From: Arthrobacter bambusae
GTDB lineage: Bacteria > Actinomycetota > Actinomycetes > Actinomycetales > Micrococcaceae
Length of the DNA stretch: 48,719 nucleotides
NCBI RefSeq assembly: GCF_022606295.1
Contig: NZ_JAHHZS010000032.1
Coordinates: 1 to 48,719 of the forward strand
Direction of reading: 5' to 3'
Shown: in pieces, positions 17,492 to 26,443 of the stretch
How the letters are laid out: the number at the start of each line of letters is the position of its first letter
Numbering within the stretch: the first letter of the stretch is position 1
The notes under the pieces: model-generated
Database searches by the model: none
What the model was told of the DNA's origin: nothing
Seen by the model: only the letters and a program-made list of their open reading frames with translations
Translations under genes and position numbers: made by a program

Positions 17492-18424
17492 ATGATCACA
17501 CGCGTCGACGTCGATGAAGCCGCTGCCCGGATTGCGGGGAGGATCCGCCGCACACCCGTCTTCGAGGCGGATGCCGGGACGGTGGCCGGACAATTGTGGT
17601 TCAAATGCGAGTTCATGCAGCACACGGGGACGTTCAAGGCGAGGGGCGCGCTCAACCGTGTGCTGGCCGCACGGGAACGCGGCGAGCTCAAGGAAGAAAT
17701 CGGGATCGTCGTCGCCTCGGGCGGCAACGCGGGGTTGGCGAATGCCTACGCCGCAGCCCAACTCGGTGTGCCCGCAACCGTTTTTGTCCCGGAAACCGCC
17801 CCTGCCGTGAAGGTCAGGAAACTCAAGGCCAGCGGAGCCACGGTGGTCCAGCGCGGAACCGAGTACGCCGAAGCATTTGAGGCCGCCCTCGACTACGCCA
17901 CGGAAACCGGGGCGGTCTACTGCCATGCCTACGACCAAGCCGAAATCGCCGCGGGGGCCGGAACCGTGGGCTCGGAGCTCCTGGACCAGCTGGGCGACAT
18001 CGACACCGTGGTGGTGGCCGTTGGCGGCGGCGGGCTCATGGCGGGAATCGCGGCCGCCGTCGAAGGCCACGCCCGGGTTGTCGGCGTCGAACCGGACAAT
18101 GCTCCCACCCTCTATTCGGCCCTCGCCGCAGGCGCACCTGTCGACGTTGCCGTCTCCGGGATCGCCGCGGATTCCCTCGGCGCCCGGCAGATCGGCCGGA
18201 TCGGTTTCGACGTGGCCGTCCGCACGGGCGTCCGGACGGTCCTGGTGTCCGACGACGACATCGCCGCGGCGCGCTCGCTGCTCTGGGAGCAGTACCGGAT
18301 AGTCGTGGAACACGGCGCAGCAGCTGCTTTCGCGGCCGTGAACTCCGGAGCGTATGTTCCTGCCGAAGGGGAACGCGTGGCCGTGATTCTTTGCGGTGCC
18401 AACACCGACCCCGCCACGGTCTAG
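17492..18424 (+). CDS. PLP-dependent serine/threonine dehydratase family enzyme
   Basis: A 310-residue type II PLP enzyme. The Schiff-base Lys is in TGTFKARGALN near residue 50, the substrate loop in ASGGNAGLANAYAAAQLG, and the phosphate-binding GGGGLMAG near 185. The family deaminates threonine or serine to 2-oxo acids and ammonia. It lacks the C-terminal ACT regulatory domain of biosynthetic IlvA and is about the length of catabolic forms. The final Ser/Cys that contacts PLP is probably in VILCGANTD. ATG 17492 follows GAGGACCTCCC. It is a separate unit from adenylate kinase, about 100 bp away. Confidence 0.85.
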   Translation: MITRVDVDEAAARIAGRIRRTPVFEADAGTVAGQLWFKCEFMQHTGTFKARGALNRVLAARERGELKEEIGIVVASGGNAGLANAYAAAQLGVPATVFVPETAPAVKVRKLKASGATVVQRGTEYAEAFEAALDYATETGAVYCHAYDQAEIAAGAGTVGSELLDQLGDIDTVVVAVGGGGLMAGIAAAVEGHARVVGVEPDNAPTLYSALAAGAPVDVAVSGIAADSLGARQIGRIGFDVAVRTGVRTVLVSDDDIAAARSLLWEQYRIVVEHGAAAAFAAVNSGAYVPAEGERVAVILCGANTDPATV

Positions 18425-18521
18425 GGGCGAGTCAAGCCCTGCCGCGAGCGCTCCGCAGTTGCTAAGCTCGAGCCACAATGCCGGGGCACGCGAAACCGCT
18501 TCACGAACGGACAGGTGACAT

Positions 18522-19103
18522 TTGCGATTGATCATCATGGGCCCTCCCGGCTCGGGCAAGGGCACCCAGGCCGAACATATTGCCGGGCATTTCGGTATAC
18601 CCGCCATTTCCACCGGAGACATCTTCCGCGCGCACGTTGGAGGCAGGACGGAACTCGGAGCCGAAGCGAGCAAGTACATGGACAGCGGCGAGTTCGTGCC
18701 GGATCACGTCACCAATGCCATGGTCCGCCAGCGGCTTGGCGGCGCCGATGTCCTGGCTGGGTTCCTCCTGGACGGATACCCCCGCACAACGGCTCAAATC
18801 GATGCCTTGGACGGCATCCTGGCCGGCAACCGGCAGGAGCTTGACGCCGTCGTCGAACTAACCGTCGACGACGACGAACTCGTGGCGCGAATGCTCCGCA
18901 GGGCGCAGGAGCGGGGCCGCAGCGATGACACAGCGCCGGTGATCCGGCGTCGGCTGGAGCTTTACCGCAACGAGACGCAGGCCGTGGTGGAGCGGTACTC
19001 CGAGCGCGGTATCGTGCTCGCTGTGGAAGGTTCCGGCCAGCGGGAAGAGATCACTGCCAAGGCCATAACCGCCATTGAATCAGCACTAGGAAAGGGACTG
19101 TGA
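18522..19103 (+). CDS. adk: Adenylate kinase (short-LID paralogue)
   Basis: A 193-residue nucleoside monophosphate kinase. The P-loop is GPPGSGKGTQAEHI at the N-terminus, the AMP-binding part has ISTGDIFRAHV, and DGYPRTTAQIDALD is the conserved adenylate kinase segment. The LID region around RGRSDDTAPVIRRRLELY is short and has no zinc Cys set. It interconverts 2 ADP with ATP and AMP. The start is TTG 18522 with AGGTGACA upstream. The usual chromosomal adk lies in the ribosomal-protein region with secY; this copy is elsewhere and its stop overlaps the start of a GH15 glycosidase (GTGA), so the two are coupled. It may be a second paralogue. Confidence 0.85.
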   Translation: MRLIIMGPPGSGKGTQAEHIAGHFGIPAISTGDIFRAHVGGRTELGAEASKYMDSGEFVPDHVTNAMVRQRLGGADVLAGFLLDGYPRTTAQIDALDGILAGNRQELDAVVELTVDDDELVARMLRRAQERGRSDDTAPVIRRRLELYRNETQAVVERYSERGIVLAVEGSGQREEITAKAITAIESALGKGL

Positions 19104-20950
19104 ACGGTCAACCGCCTATCGGCCAGAGAATCGAAGACTATGCGATGATCGGGGACCTGCACACCGCGGCCCTGGTCAGCACGACGGGCTCCATAGACTG
19201 GCTGTGCCTCCCACGTTTCGATTCGCCCGCGTGTTTCGCCGCGCTCCTGGATTCACCGCAAGCAGGGCGCTGGCTTTTGGCGCCTGAGGCCGGGGGAATC
19301 TGCACGCGCCGGCAGTACCGGGACGGAACCCTCATCCTGGAAACAGACTGGGAAACCGAGGAGGGGCACGTCCGGGTCATCGACTTCATGCCCCCGCGCG
19401 ACGCCGTCGCGGACATCGTGCGGGTTGTTGAAGGGATCCGCGGGACGGTCAAGATGCGCGGCGAGCTGATCCTGAGGTTCGACTACGGGCACGTCGTGCC
19501 TTGGGTGCGCCGCGACAGGCATGGCCTCCGCGCCGTTGCCGGTCCGGACTCCGTCTACCTCAAGACCCCGGCGCCGTTGAAAGGCAAGGACTTCACGACG
19601 GTCAGCGAATTCACGGTGAACGCCGGCGACCACATCCCCTTCGTGCTGACCTGGGCTCCGAGCCACGAACGGCGGCCACGCACGGTCGAGGCAGATATCG
19701 CGCTCGACGACACCGCGGCGTTCTGGATGGACTGGTCCAAGCGTTGCACCGTCCGGGGGCCTTACCGGAAAGCCGTACTGCGTTCCTTGATCACGTTGAA
19801 GGCCCTCACCTACGCGCCCACCGGGGGCATTGTTGCCGCCGCCACCACCTCGCTGCCCGAGCAGATCGGCGGCCCGCGGAACTGGGACTACCGCTATTGT
19901 TGGCTCCGTGACGCCACGTTGACCCTCCAGGCCTTCCTCGCAGCGGGCTATACCGAGGAGGCCGCCGCGTGGCGGGACTGGCTCCTGCGTGCTGTGGCAG
20001 GCGACCCGGCCGACCTCCAGATCATGTACAGCCTGCACGGACGCCGGAGGTTGCCTGAGGCGGAGCTGACCTGGCTTTCGGGGTACCAGGGGTCGACGCC
20101 GGTGCGCACCGGGAATGCGGCAGCGGAGCAGCTTCAGCTGGACGTCTGGGGAGAAGTCCTCGACTGCCTGTCCCTGACCCGCGCATCGTTGATGAACGTC
20201 GGCGATGAGACCTGGGCAATCCAGACCGCCCTGATGCGCCACCTTGAGAGCACCTGGGACCAGCCGGACAACGGGCTCTGGGAAGTACGCGGCCCGCGGC
20301 GGCACTTCGTGCACTCCAAGGTGATGGCCTGGGTTGCAGCTGACCGCATGGTCCGCGGAATCCGTGAATCGGGGATGCCCGGCCCCTTGGATCGCTGGGA
20401 GGCTTTGCGGGACACCATCCATGACGAAGTCATGACCCACGGATTCGACGCGGACCGCAACACCTTTGTCCAGTCCTATGGGAGCAAGGAACTGGACGCG
20501 AGCCTTCTCCTGATCCCCAAAGTAGGCTTCCTGCCGCACGACGATCCACGCGTGATCGGCACCATTGACGCCATCCAGCGCGAGCTCACGGAAGACGGCT
20601 TTGTGCTGCGCTACCGTCCGCAGGACAGCGACGACGGGCTGCCGGGCAGGGAAGGAGTCTTCCTTGCGTGTTCCTTCTGGATGGTGGACGCGCTTTTGGG
20701 GGCCGGGCGCCGCGCGGAGGCGACGGCACTCTTCGAGCGGCTTCTGGCCTTGCGCAATGATGTGGGACTGTTGAGCGAAGAATGGGACGTCCAGGAGGGC
20801 CGGCAACTTGGCAATGTCCCCCAGGCCTTCAGCCATTTCGGCATGGTGCTCAGTGCCTTGCAACTTCACCACGGCAAAGCGCACCACAGCAATGTACCGA
20901 TCGGCGGGGTCCCGCCGTCGGACACGTCGCCAGGGTCGCATGAATCGTAG
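19100..20950 (+). CDS. GH15 glycoside hydrolase (glucoamylase/trehalase type)
   Basis: A 616-residue cytoplasmic enzyme. Residues 1-210 form the N-terminal beta-sandwich, with the signature IEDYAMIGDLHTAALVSTTG and SIDWLCLPRFDSPACFAALL. The (alpha/alpha)6 barrel follows, with NWDYRYCWLRDATLTL near 265, EVRGPRRHFVHSKVMAW near 400 and SEEWD near 560, which provide the catalytic acid and base. Actinobacterial members of this subfamily include trehalases, and others hydrolyse alpha-glucans, so the substrate is one of the two. There is no signal peptide. GTG 19100 overlaps the adk stop by 4 bases, so it is made in step with adenylate kinase. It converges with mprF. Confidence 0.88.
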   Translation: MNGQPPIGQRIEDYAMIGDLHTAALVSTTGSIDWLCLPRFDSPACFAALLDSPQAGRWLLAPEAGGICTRRQYRDGTLILETDWETEEGHVRVIDFMPPRDAVADIVRVVEGIRGTVKMRGELILRFDYGHVVPWVRRDRHGLRAVAGPDSVYLKTPAPLKGKDFTTVSEFTVNAGDHIPFVLTWAPSHERRPRTVEADIALDDTAAFWMDWSKRCTVRGPYRKAVLRSLITLKALTYAPTGGIVAAATTSLPEQIGGPRNWDYRYCWLRDATLTLQAFLAAGYTEEAAAWRDWLLRAVAGDPADLQIMYSLHGRRRLPEAELTWLSGYQGSTPVRTGNAAAEQLQLDVWGEVLDCLSLTRASLMNVGDETWAIQTALMRHLESTWDQPDNGLWEVRGPRRHFVHSKVMAWVAADRMVRGIRESGMPGPLDRWEALRDTIHDEVMTHGFDADRNTFVQSYGSKELDASLLLIPKVGFLPHDDPRVIGTIDAIQRELTEDGFVLRYRPQDSDDGLPGREGVFLACSFWMVDALLGAGRRAEATALFERLLALRNDVGLLSEEWDVQEGRQLGNVPQAFSHFGMVLSALQLHHGKAHHSNVPIGGVPPSDTSPGSHES

Positions 20951-20956
20951 CCGGCT

Positions 20957-23620
20957 TCAGGAGCGGCCTTGAGCTGAGGTTCCGGCGCGCTTGGGCCAGC
21001 GGAAGATCCGGCCTGCCAAGGCAAGCCCGGCCCCGAGGTTGAGCATTGGCAGGTAGGCCCGCGCCACGGCGGTTCCAACGGCAGGCAGGGACGCGGCATC
21101 GGGGTAGAGCATGTAGAGGGGCTCGTACCGGGGCCGGAACTTTGCCTTGAACGCCAAGAGGGACCTGAACCCGTACACCGGTTCCAAAGTCGCCCCCAAC
21201 CAGTCGAGCAAGCGGTCGAGGTTGCCCGGAGGCCGGGATCGGAGCCTCGGGCGTGGCATCTCGGAAGGATCCTCTTCGACCCGTGCCAAGGGCGCACCGG
21301 AAAGGCTCACGAATTCGCATCCTTCATCCTTGAGGCTGAGGGCCGCGGAAGCGATGAGGAATTCGATGCTGGCACGGAAGCCGCCGCTGCGTCGTCGCAT
21401 GAAATCCAGGGTCCAGCCCACGATGTGCCCGTTGCGGTAAACGGGCAACCAGGAGGTGACGGCGTGAACGGTGTGGCGCTGGTCGATTGCGAGCAGGCAA
21501 CGCACTTCGGGGTCGTCGAGCTCGTCGAGGCTGCCTAGGGTGAAGCCCATTTCGGGCATGTTCTTGTCAGCCACCCATTCTTCGGAGATTTCCTCGATCT
21601 GGACCTGGACGGAGAACGGCGCCGAGGCGTAACGCGTCCATTCGTAGCGGATGCCCGCCTTCGAGGCATTGTTCAACGCCGTGCGGATGTCCTGGAACTT
21701 CTTCCCCTTGAAGGACACCGAATGCAAAGGCAGGATCGTTTCCTGGGCTACTTGTGCCGAGCTCCAACCGGAGGCATCAGCGTGGTCGCGCAATTCCTGG
21801 GGTACGGAGTAGAAACACGGCGTCCACCCATTGCCCCTGCAATAGAGGACAAATTCGTCGAAGACGGCCTTCATCTCGGATTTGGGGCCCACCGGGCCGC
21901 CGAGCGTGAGGGCGACCCCCGTGCTGACCCGGTAGGCGACAAAGGACTGCCCGGACGCTGAGAACCAGTACATGTTTCCCGGCCAGGTGGTCATCCAGGA
22001 CAGCGAGCTTCCCTCCCACGTCTTGATGACCTTCCGGGCACGCTCCGTACTGGCGTCGTGCCGGGTGTGGGACTGGTGGAGGAAAGTCCTGAAGATCAGG
22101 ACACCCGCGACGGCCCAGAAGACGACCCCCACGCCCTCGTACACGAGAACGGCGGCCGTGCCCAGGGGGAAGATGGCCGGGGGCACGTCCAGGACGAAGC
22201 CCAGCGGAAGGAAGCGGTCAGGGACATCCGCCAGTAGGTCCGGCAGCCCCGGAACAGGGGAGAATTCCCGGGCAAGGAAGAGCCCGGCGCCCACATAGAC
22301 AACACTGAGCACGGCCGCCATCGCGAGAACCCTGATGGCGAGGCGTCTGTAAGTCCCCTTCGGCGCCTTGACGTGAAACAGCTTCCGGGTTGCGAGCAGG
22401 ATGATGGTCAACGCAAGGGGCAAAAGGAGGGGGAGTGCCAAGGTGAATGGCTGCGAGGAGGCCGAACCTTCGATTGCGACGATCCCCTCGCTCGCACCGG
22501 TGTCCGAAGTAGACGGCTGCAGGACTCCGGCGAGTGCAATTCCGGCCAGGACGGAAAGGCCCACCTGGATCACGAGCGTCCCCACCCATGCAAAGCGCCG
22601 TCCACGGCGGAGGCCCTCCGCAAGCAGGAGCAGGAGGAAGGACGGAAGGATGGCCATGAAGATCCCACCGGCGCCGGCGCGCAACTGCAGCTGTGCGACG
22701 GCACAGTCCTTCGCTTGCGCCGGATCCGAACAGAGGCTCTGGAGTGTCTGGGGATCGACAGGTTGGATGTTGGTAAACAGGAAACGCAGGATGGACAACG
22801 GTCCCACGGCATGCGGGATCAGGCCGGCGACCACCGGTCCGATCGCCGATGCGGCAATGAGCAGCGAGAGCAGCACCCGGCCTTCGTGCCGGGAACTGAC
22901 CGGGCGCGCGAACCGCGGCCGACGGCCCATCAGGAATGGACCGAGAGCCATGCCCGCACCTGCGGCGCCGAGCCTGACCAGATCCGCAAAGCCTCCGCTG
23001 TACAGGGCCAGGAGAAGGAGCAGGGCGGAGACGACCAGCCGGATGCGGCGCCTCCACAGGGTTGGCACGGACGCAGTTCCCGCCATCGCCGTACCGATGA
23101 TGAATGCACTCGGACCGAAGAAGAGGTGACTGCCTATCTCCTCGGTCCAGTTACCGAGCAGGCCCTGGGCCACAGCAAGGAATCCAAGGGCAATGCCGAC
23201 GCCAAGAATCTGGCTGGAGACCGCAGCTATGGCGAACGCTCGCCGCCCCATTCGCCGCTCCAAAGGCACGCCCAGCAGCAGCACCAACGCAGTATCCAGC
23301 ACATAGCCCGTCAGATCCCTGGCCCAGGCGGCGGAAGCCACGATGGCCTCCCAGTGATCAGGCAAGGAGCGGGGGGTCAGGGCGACGTTGAGCCGCCACT
23401 GCGCGTCCGGTCCGGTGGCAAGACTTGAGGTCAGGGCTCCCAATCCCCAGAAAACGATGACAAAGCCCAACGTGAGCTGCGCTGAGCGCAGCCTTCCCGT
23501 CCATGATCGCCGCAAGCGGACGTCCGGGACAGGCGGGGTTCCCGGCTTGGGCGCCGGTGCGTGCACGGGGTTCCTATCTGTGCGTCGGAAGGATGGGGGT
23601 GCGAAATGAAATTCTTCCAC
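20957..23620 (-). CDS. mprF: MprF-like aminoacyl-phosphatidylglycerol synthase with polytopic N-terminus
   Basis: An 887-residue protein. Residues about 45-530 contain many membrane helices. Residues about 560-850 form the DUF2156 aminoacyltransferase domain, with WMTTWPGNMYWFSASGQSFV, RVSTGVALTLGGPVGP, KFQDIRTALNNASKAGI and YGFRSLLAFKAKFRPRYEPL. The domain transfers Lys or another amino acid from tRNA to phosphatidylglycerol, which reduces negative surface charge and protects against cationic peptides. The first helices (LVLLLGVPLERRMGRRAFAI and FFGPSAFIIGTAMAG) look like a rhomboid fold, not the usual MprF flippase alone. The start is GTG 23620. It is divergent from an SGNH-hydrolase lipoprotein, with 169 bp between. 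Confidence 0.85.
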   Translation of the reverse strand: MEEFHFAPPSFRRTDRNPVHAPAPKPGTPPVPDVRLRRSWTGRLRSAQLTLGFVIVFWGLGALTSSLATGPDAQWRLNVALTPRSLPDHWEAIVASAAWARDLTGYVLDTALVLLLGVPLERRMGRRAFAIAAVSSQILGVGIALGFLAVAQGLLGNWTEEIGSHLFFGPSAFIIGTAMAGTASVPTLWRRRIRLVVSALLLLLALYSGGFADLVRLGAAGAGMALGPFLMGRRPRFARPVSSRHEGRVLLSLLIAASAIGPVVAGLIPHAVGPLSILRFLFTNIQPVDPQTLQSLCSDPAQAKDCAVAQLQLRAGAGGIFMAILPSFLLLLLAEGLRRGRRFAWVGTLVIQVGLSVLAGIALAGVLQPSTSDTGASEGIVAIEGSASSQPFTLALPLLLPLALTIILLATRKLFHVKAPKGTYRRLAIRVLAMAAVLSVVYVGAGLFLAREFSPVPGLPDLLADVPDRFLPLGFVLDVPPAIFPLGTAAVLVYEGVGVVFWAVAGVLIFRTFLHQSHTRHDASTERARKVIKTWEGSSLSWMTTWPGNMYWFSASGQSFVAYRVSTGVALTLGGPVGPKSEMKAVFDEFVLYCRGNGWTPCFYSVPQELRDHADASGWSSAQVAQETILPLHSVSFKGKKFQDIRTALNNASKAGIRYEWTRYASAPFSVQVQIEEISEEWVADKNMPEMGFTLGSLDELDDPEVRCLLAIDQRHTVHAVTSWLPVYRNGHIVGWTLDFMRRRSGGFRASIEFLIASAALSLKDEGCEFVSLSGAPLARVEEDPSEMPRPRLRSRPPGNLDRLLDWLGATLEPVYGFRSLLAFKAKFRPRYEPLYMLYPDAASLPAVGTAVARAYLPMLNLGAGLALAGRIFRWPKRAGTSAQGRS

Positions 23621-23789
23621 ACCGGCCGTCCGACGAGGTTAATTCCGACGTCGCGGTGACCTTCCCGGTCCCGATCCAATAGACTCCGACGTAGGCAGGC
23701 CGGCGGCTCGCACCGTCACCCGCCTATGAGTAATGGAATGGTGCTTCACCACCGCTAAACCGAACAGAAAGCAAGCCCGGTACAGGACG

Positions 23790-24638
23790 ATGCACAAATC
23801 TCGCATATTCCGCTTCTCTGCGTCCGTGATCGCCGCCGGAGTGCTCTTGGCGGGCTGTTCGCAAGCGGCCACCGTACCGTCCGACTCATCCGGCGGCAGG
23901 CAAACAGCGGCACCGATTGCCCCCTCGGGGAGTCCGGCGGCAGCGGGCCAAGGTCCCAGGAAGGTTGATTCGGGGCAGGACCCGTCAAAGCTTCCCGTGG
24001 GGTCCTTGTACAAGAATCCCGGCGACAACCGGAACGAGATCATCCTCGCGGACGTCCGGCACACGGCCGTCCTGATTGGCGACTCACAGTCCCAGCCTGA
24101 AGGATCCTGGCCGCGGGCAGCCTTGGGCGCCATTGGCTACAAGGTGTACACAGTCGGTCGCGGCGGAACGGGTTTCGTGGCCGCCACGAGCACCACCGGC
24201 AACTATATCGATGCGCTGCAACGCGGAGACTGGGTACTGCCGTATGGGACGCCACCCCTGATCGTCCTCCAAGGCGGCGGCAACGATGCTTCCCGCAAAG
24301 TGAGCGATGAGCAGATCACGAGCAATGCCAACAGGCTCATTGCAGCCCTCAGGAAGAGGTATCCGCTGGCGAAGATTGCGATGATCGGAACCCTGGCAAG
24401 GGGTACCAACGCCGGCGGTGGCCGCCGTACGCAGGTTGACGCGCTACTGGGCACCATCGCGGCAAAGGCCGGAGCGACCTTCTTCAGCGTGGGCGATTGG
24501 ATCACCAAATATCAGGTCGCCGGGGACCTGGTGGACGGCGTGCACCTGAATGCTGCCGGGCATGCCAAGCTCGCTGGTGTCCTGGCGGCAGACATGGCCG
24601 CGGCGGGACTTCGCTTGCCTGCGGATCCTGTCAACTGA
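23790..24638 (+). CDS. SGNH/GDSL-hydrolase lipoprotein
   Basis: A 282-residue precursor. The signal peptide SASVIAAGVLLAGCS has the lipobox Cys at residue 23, so the protein is anchored outside the membrane. A Ser/Gly/Pro linker follows. SGNH blocks are block I GDSQSQ near 95 (nucleophile Ser), GRGGTGF (Gly), GGGND near 165 (Asn) and DGVHLNAAG near 256 (catalytic Asp and His). The family covers esterases and acetyl-xylan or peptidoglycan deacylases; substrate unknown. ATG 23790 follows ACAGGACG closely. It is divergent from mprF, so a shared envelope role is plausible but not proven. Confidence 0.88.
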   Translation: MHKSRIFRFSASVIAAGVLLAGCSQAATVPSDSSGGRQTAAPIAPSGSPAAAGQGPRKVDSGQDPSKLPVGSLYKNPGDNRNEIILADVRHTAVLIGDSQSQPEGSWPRAALGAIGYKVYTVGRGGTGFVAATSTTGNYIDALQRGDWVLPYGTPPLIVLQGGGNDASRKVSDEQITSNANRLIAALRKRYPLAKIAMIGTLARGTNAGGGRRTQVDALLGTIAAKAGATFFSVGDWITKYQVAGDLVDGVHLNAAGHAKLAGVLAADMAAAGLRLPADPVN

Positions 24639-24712
24639 CCCGTCTCCACAGTCACGGACCTGCGCCAAGATTGACGCTGGCAGAACTTCGTGCGCCGGAG
24701 AACAATTGATCT

Positions 24713-24958
24713 ATGGTCAGCTATTCAGCCCTTGAAGACGCGTCCAGCAAGAATCCGCATGACTGGGGCCGGGCGATGGCAACGGCGATGACGAAGCTCC
24801 TGGATGCGGCTCGGATTGACGGACGGCATTTTGAACACGAGTTCCTCTACGGCGAGGAACTGCGCCTGAGGATCGACGAGAACAACGGCGGAGCCACGGT
24901 CAAGCTCACGTGGACGCCCGCGGACCAAGAGCCCGAACAGGAGGGCAACCCCGGCTGA
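24713..24958 (+). CDS. Conserved-looking small hypothetical protein
   Basis: An 81-residue acidic soluble protein (MVSYSALEDASSKNPHDWGR start). Third positions are G/C-rich as in the neighbours. I recognise no domain. The Shine-Dalgarno candidate CGGAG is about 13 bases from ATG 24713, too far to be convincing, so the start could be different. It converges with the AAA+ ATPase gene and lies 74 nt after the SGNH lipoprotein on the same strand. Confidence 0.5.
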   Translation: MVSYSALEDASSKNPHDWGRAMATAMTKLLDAARIDGRHFEHEFLYGEELRLRIDENNGGATVKLTWTPADQEPEQEGNPG

Positions 24959-24991
24959 GCGCGCCCTTGGCGTACTGAGCTTGGGCGGCGG

Positions 24992-26386
24992 CTACTCCTT
25001 TGCGAGGGGCCCACGGTCGTCGCTTCCGAGCAGGCTCCGTGTGAGGGCCTCGCCATCGGCCATGAGCTGGCCCACCGCGTCGCCCAGGTGCGAATCGCCG
25101 GGAGCCTGGCCTGCCGTCGCGGCCGCTACCACCGAGCGTCGGATCAGTTCCTTGGCGAACGACGCCGTAGTGCCGGCTGTGTGGGCAGCGGCACCTTCGA
25201 TCGCCGAAGGGGAGAACCGGAGTCCGCTCGAATACAGCTTCAATAGCTCCACCCGTTCGTGCTTGGACGGAAGGGGTATTTCAACCGCCAGGTCCACTCG
25301 TCCAGGCCGCTGGGAGAGTGCCCGTTCCAAAAGTTCCACGCGATTGGTGGTCAACACGAACGCGACGTCAGCGTCGTTGTCCAACCCGTCCATGGCGTCG
25401 AGCACTTCGAAAAGAAAAGGTCTGGGTCCGTGGCCGAAGCTGCGGTCCTCGGCGATCAGATCGCAGTCCTCCAGCACCACGATGGACGGCGCCAAGGCCC
25501 GGGCCATCTTGGCTGCCTCGGCAATCCTGGCGAGCGAACCGCCGGAGAGGAGTACCGCCGTCGTACCCTCGCTTTGGCTGAGCAGGTACCGGACCGTGTG
25601 TGTTTTGCCGGTGCCCGGCGGCCCGTAGAGGAGGAGGCCGCGCTTGAGATGCTGTCCGTGCGCAGCCAGGATGGCCGATTGCCGGGCAATGCCCAGGGTG
25701 TGGCCCTCCACTTTGTCGAGGAGGCCGGCCGGAAGGACCACGTCGCTGCTGGCCAGCTCCGGGCGCCTGATGAAGGTCACCCCGCTGATGTTCGGCCCGT
25801 AATCGCTGACTGCGAGGGCGACGATCTGGCCTTTGAAAACACTCTGGCGTTCCATGTCGCGACGCACCTCCGCCAGAAGCCCGGATGCGACGGCAGGGCG
25901 GGTGGCCAGGACTTCGAGCGAGACAGTCTGCCGGTGTCGTTCCATCTTGGCCTCGCGCTGGAGGACTGCCACGGGCGAGCCGCCATAGTTGAAAAGCCAC
26001 AGTCCCAGCGCCACGGCCTGGCGCTGGGAATCCGGCCCCGTGGCCAGGTTGGTGTAATCCGGCTGGGCGATGGGAAAGCGCGGATAGCTGCGGGACTGCT
26101 GGAGCATATCGCTGAAGGACATATGGTGGCGTTGATCGCCACCGCCGATGCCTACCAGCCGATAGTCCGGATCCCGGCCGGCAAGCCTTTCCATGACGAT
26201 GTCCACATCCACCAACCGGTGCGGCGGGATCTCCTCCGCCACCACGGATAGTTCATGTGCGGGCACGCCGAGATGCCCGGTCAGCGCCTGCAGCAGCTGC
26301 TCGGCGTCGGACTGGTCCAATCCAGACTGGGCCAATCGGGTCAGTGTTGCGAAGTCCTCGATGAATTTCCCCAGATTCTCATCCAT
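24992..26386 (-). CDS. AAA+ family ATPase
   Basis: A 464-residue protein. The N-terminal ~235 residues have no recognised domain. The AAA+ module follows: Walker A GPPGTGKT near 257, Walker B SIVVLEDCDLI near 315, sensor 1 region LTTNRVELL and arginine-finger region SQRPGRVDLAVEIPLP. This order matches classical AAA proteins such as FtsH/Cdc48-type modules or BCS1, which remodel or unfold proteins as hexamers. There is no protease domain and no membrane helix. The ATG at 26386 starts MDENLGKFIED. It is preceded by the beta-lactamase-fold gene on the same strand with a 57-bp gap, so they might be cotranscribed. Confidence 0.8.
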   Translation of the reverse strand: MDENLGKFIEDFATLTRLAQSGLDQSDAEQLLQALTGHLGVPAHELSVVAEEIPPHRLVDVDIVMERLAGRDPDYRLVGIGGGDQRHHMSFSDMLQQSRSYPRFPIAQPDYTNLATGPDSQRQAVALGLWLFNYGGSPVAVLQREAKMERHRQTVSLEVLATRPAVASGLLAEVRRDMERQSVFKGQIVALAVSDYGPNISGVTFIRRPELASSDVVLPAGLLDKVEGHTLGIARQSAILAAHGQHLKRGLLLYGPPGTGKTHTVRYLLSQSEGTTAVLLSGGSLARIAEAAKMARALAPSIVVLEDCDLIAEDRSFGHGPRPFLFEVLDAMDGLDNDADVAFVLTTNRVELLERALSQRPGRVDLAVEIPLPSKHERVELLKLYSSGLRFSPSAIEGAAAHTAGTTASFAKELIRRSVVAAATAGQAPGDSHLGDAVGQLMADGEALTRSLLGSDDRGPLAKE

Positions 26387-26443
26387 GGTCAGACCCTAGC
26401 AGGAGGGGAATTGCATGGTCAGGGGCGCCGGCATCGGAGTGAA

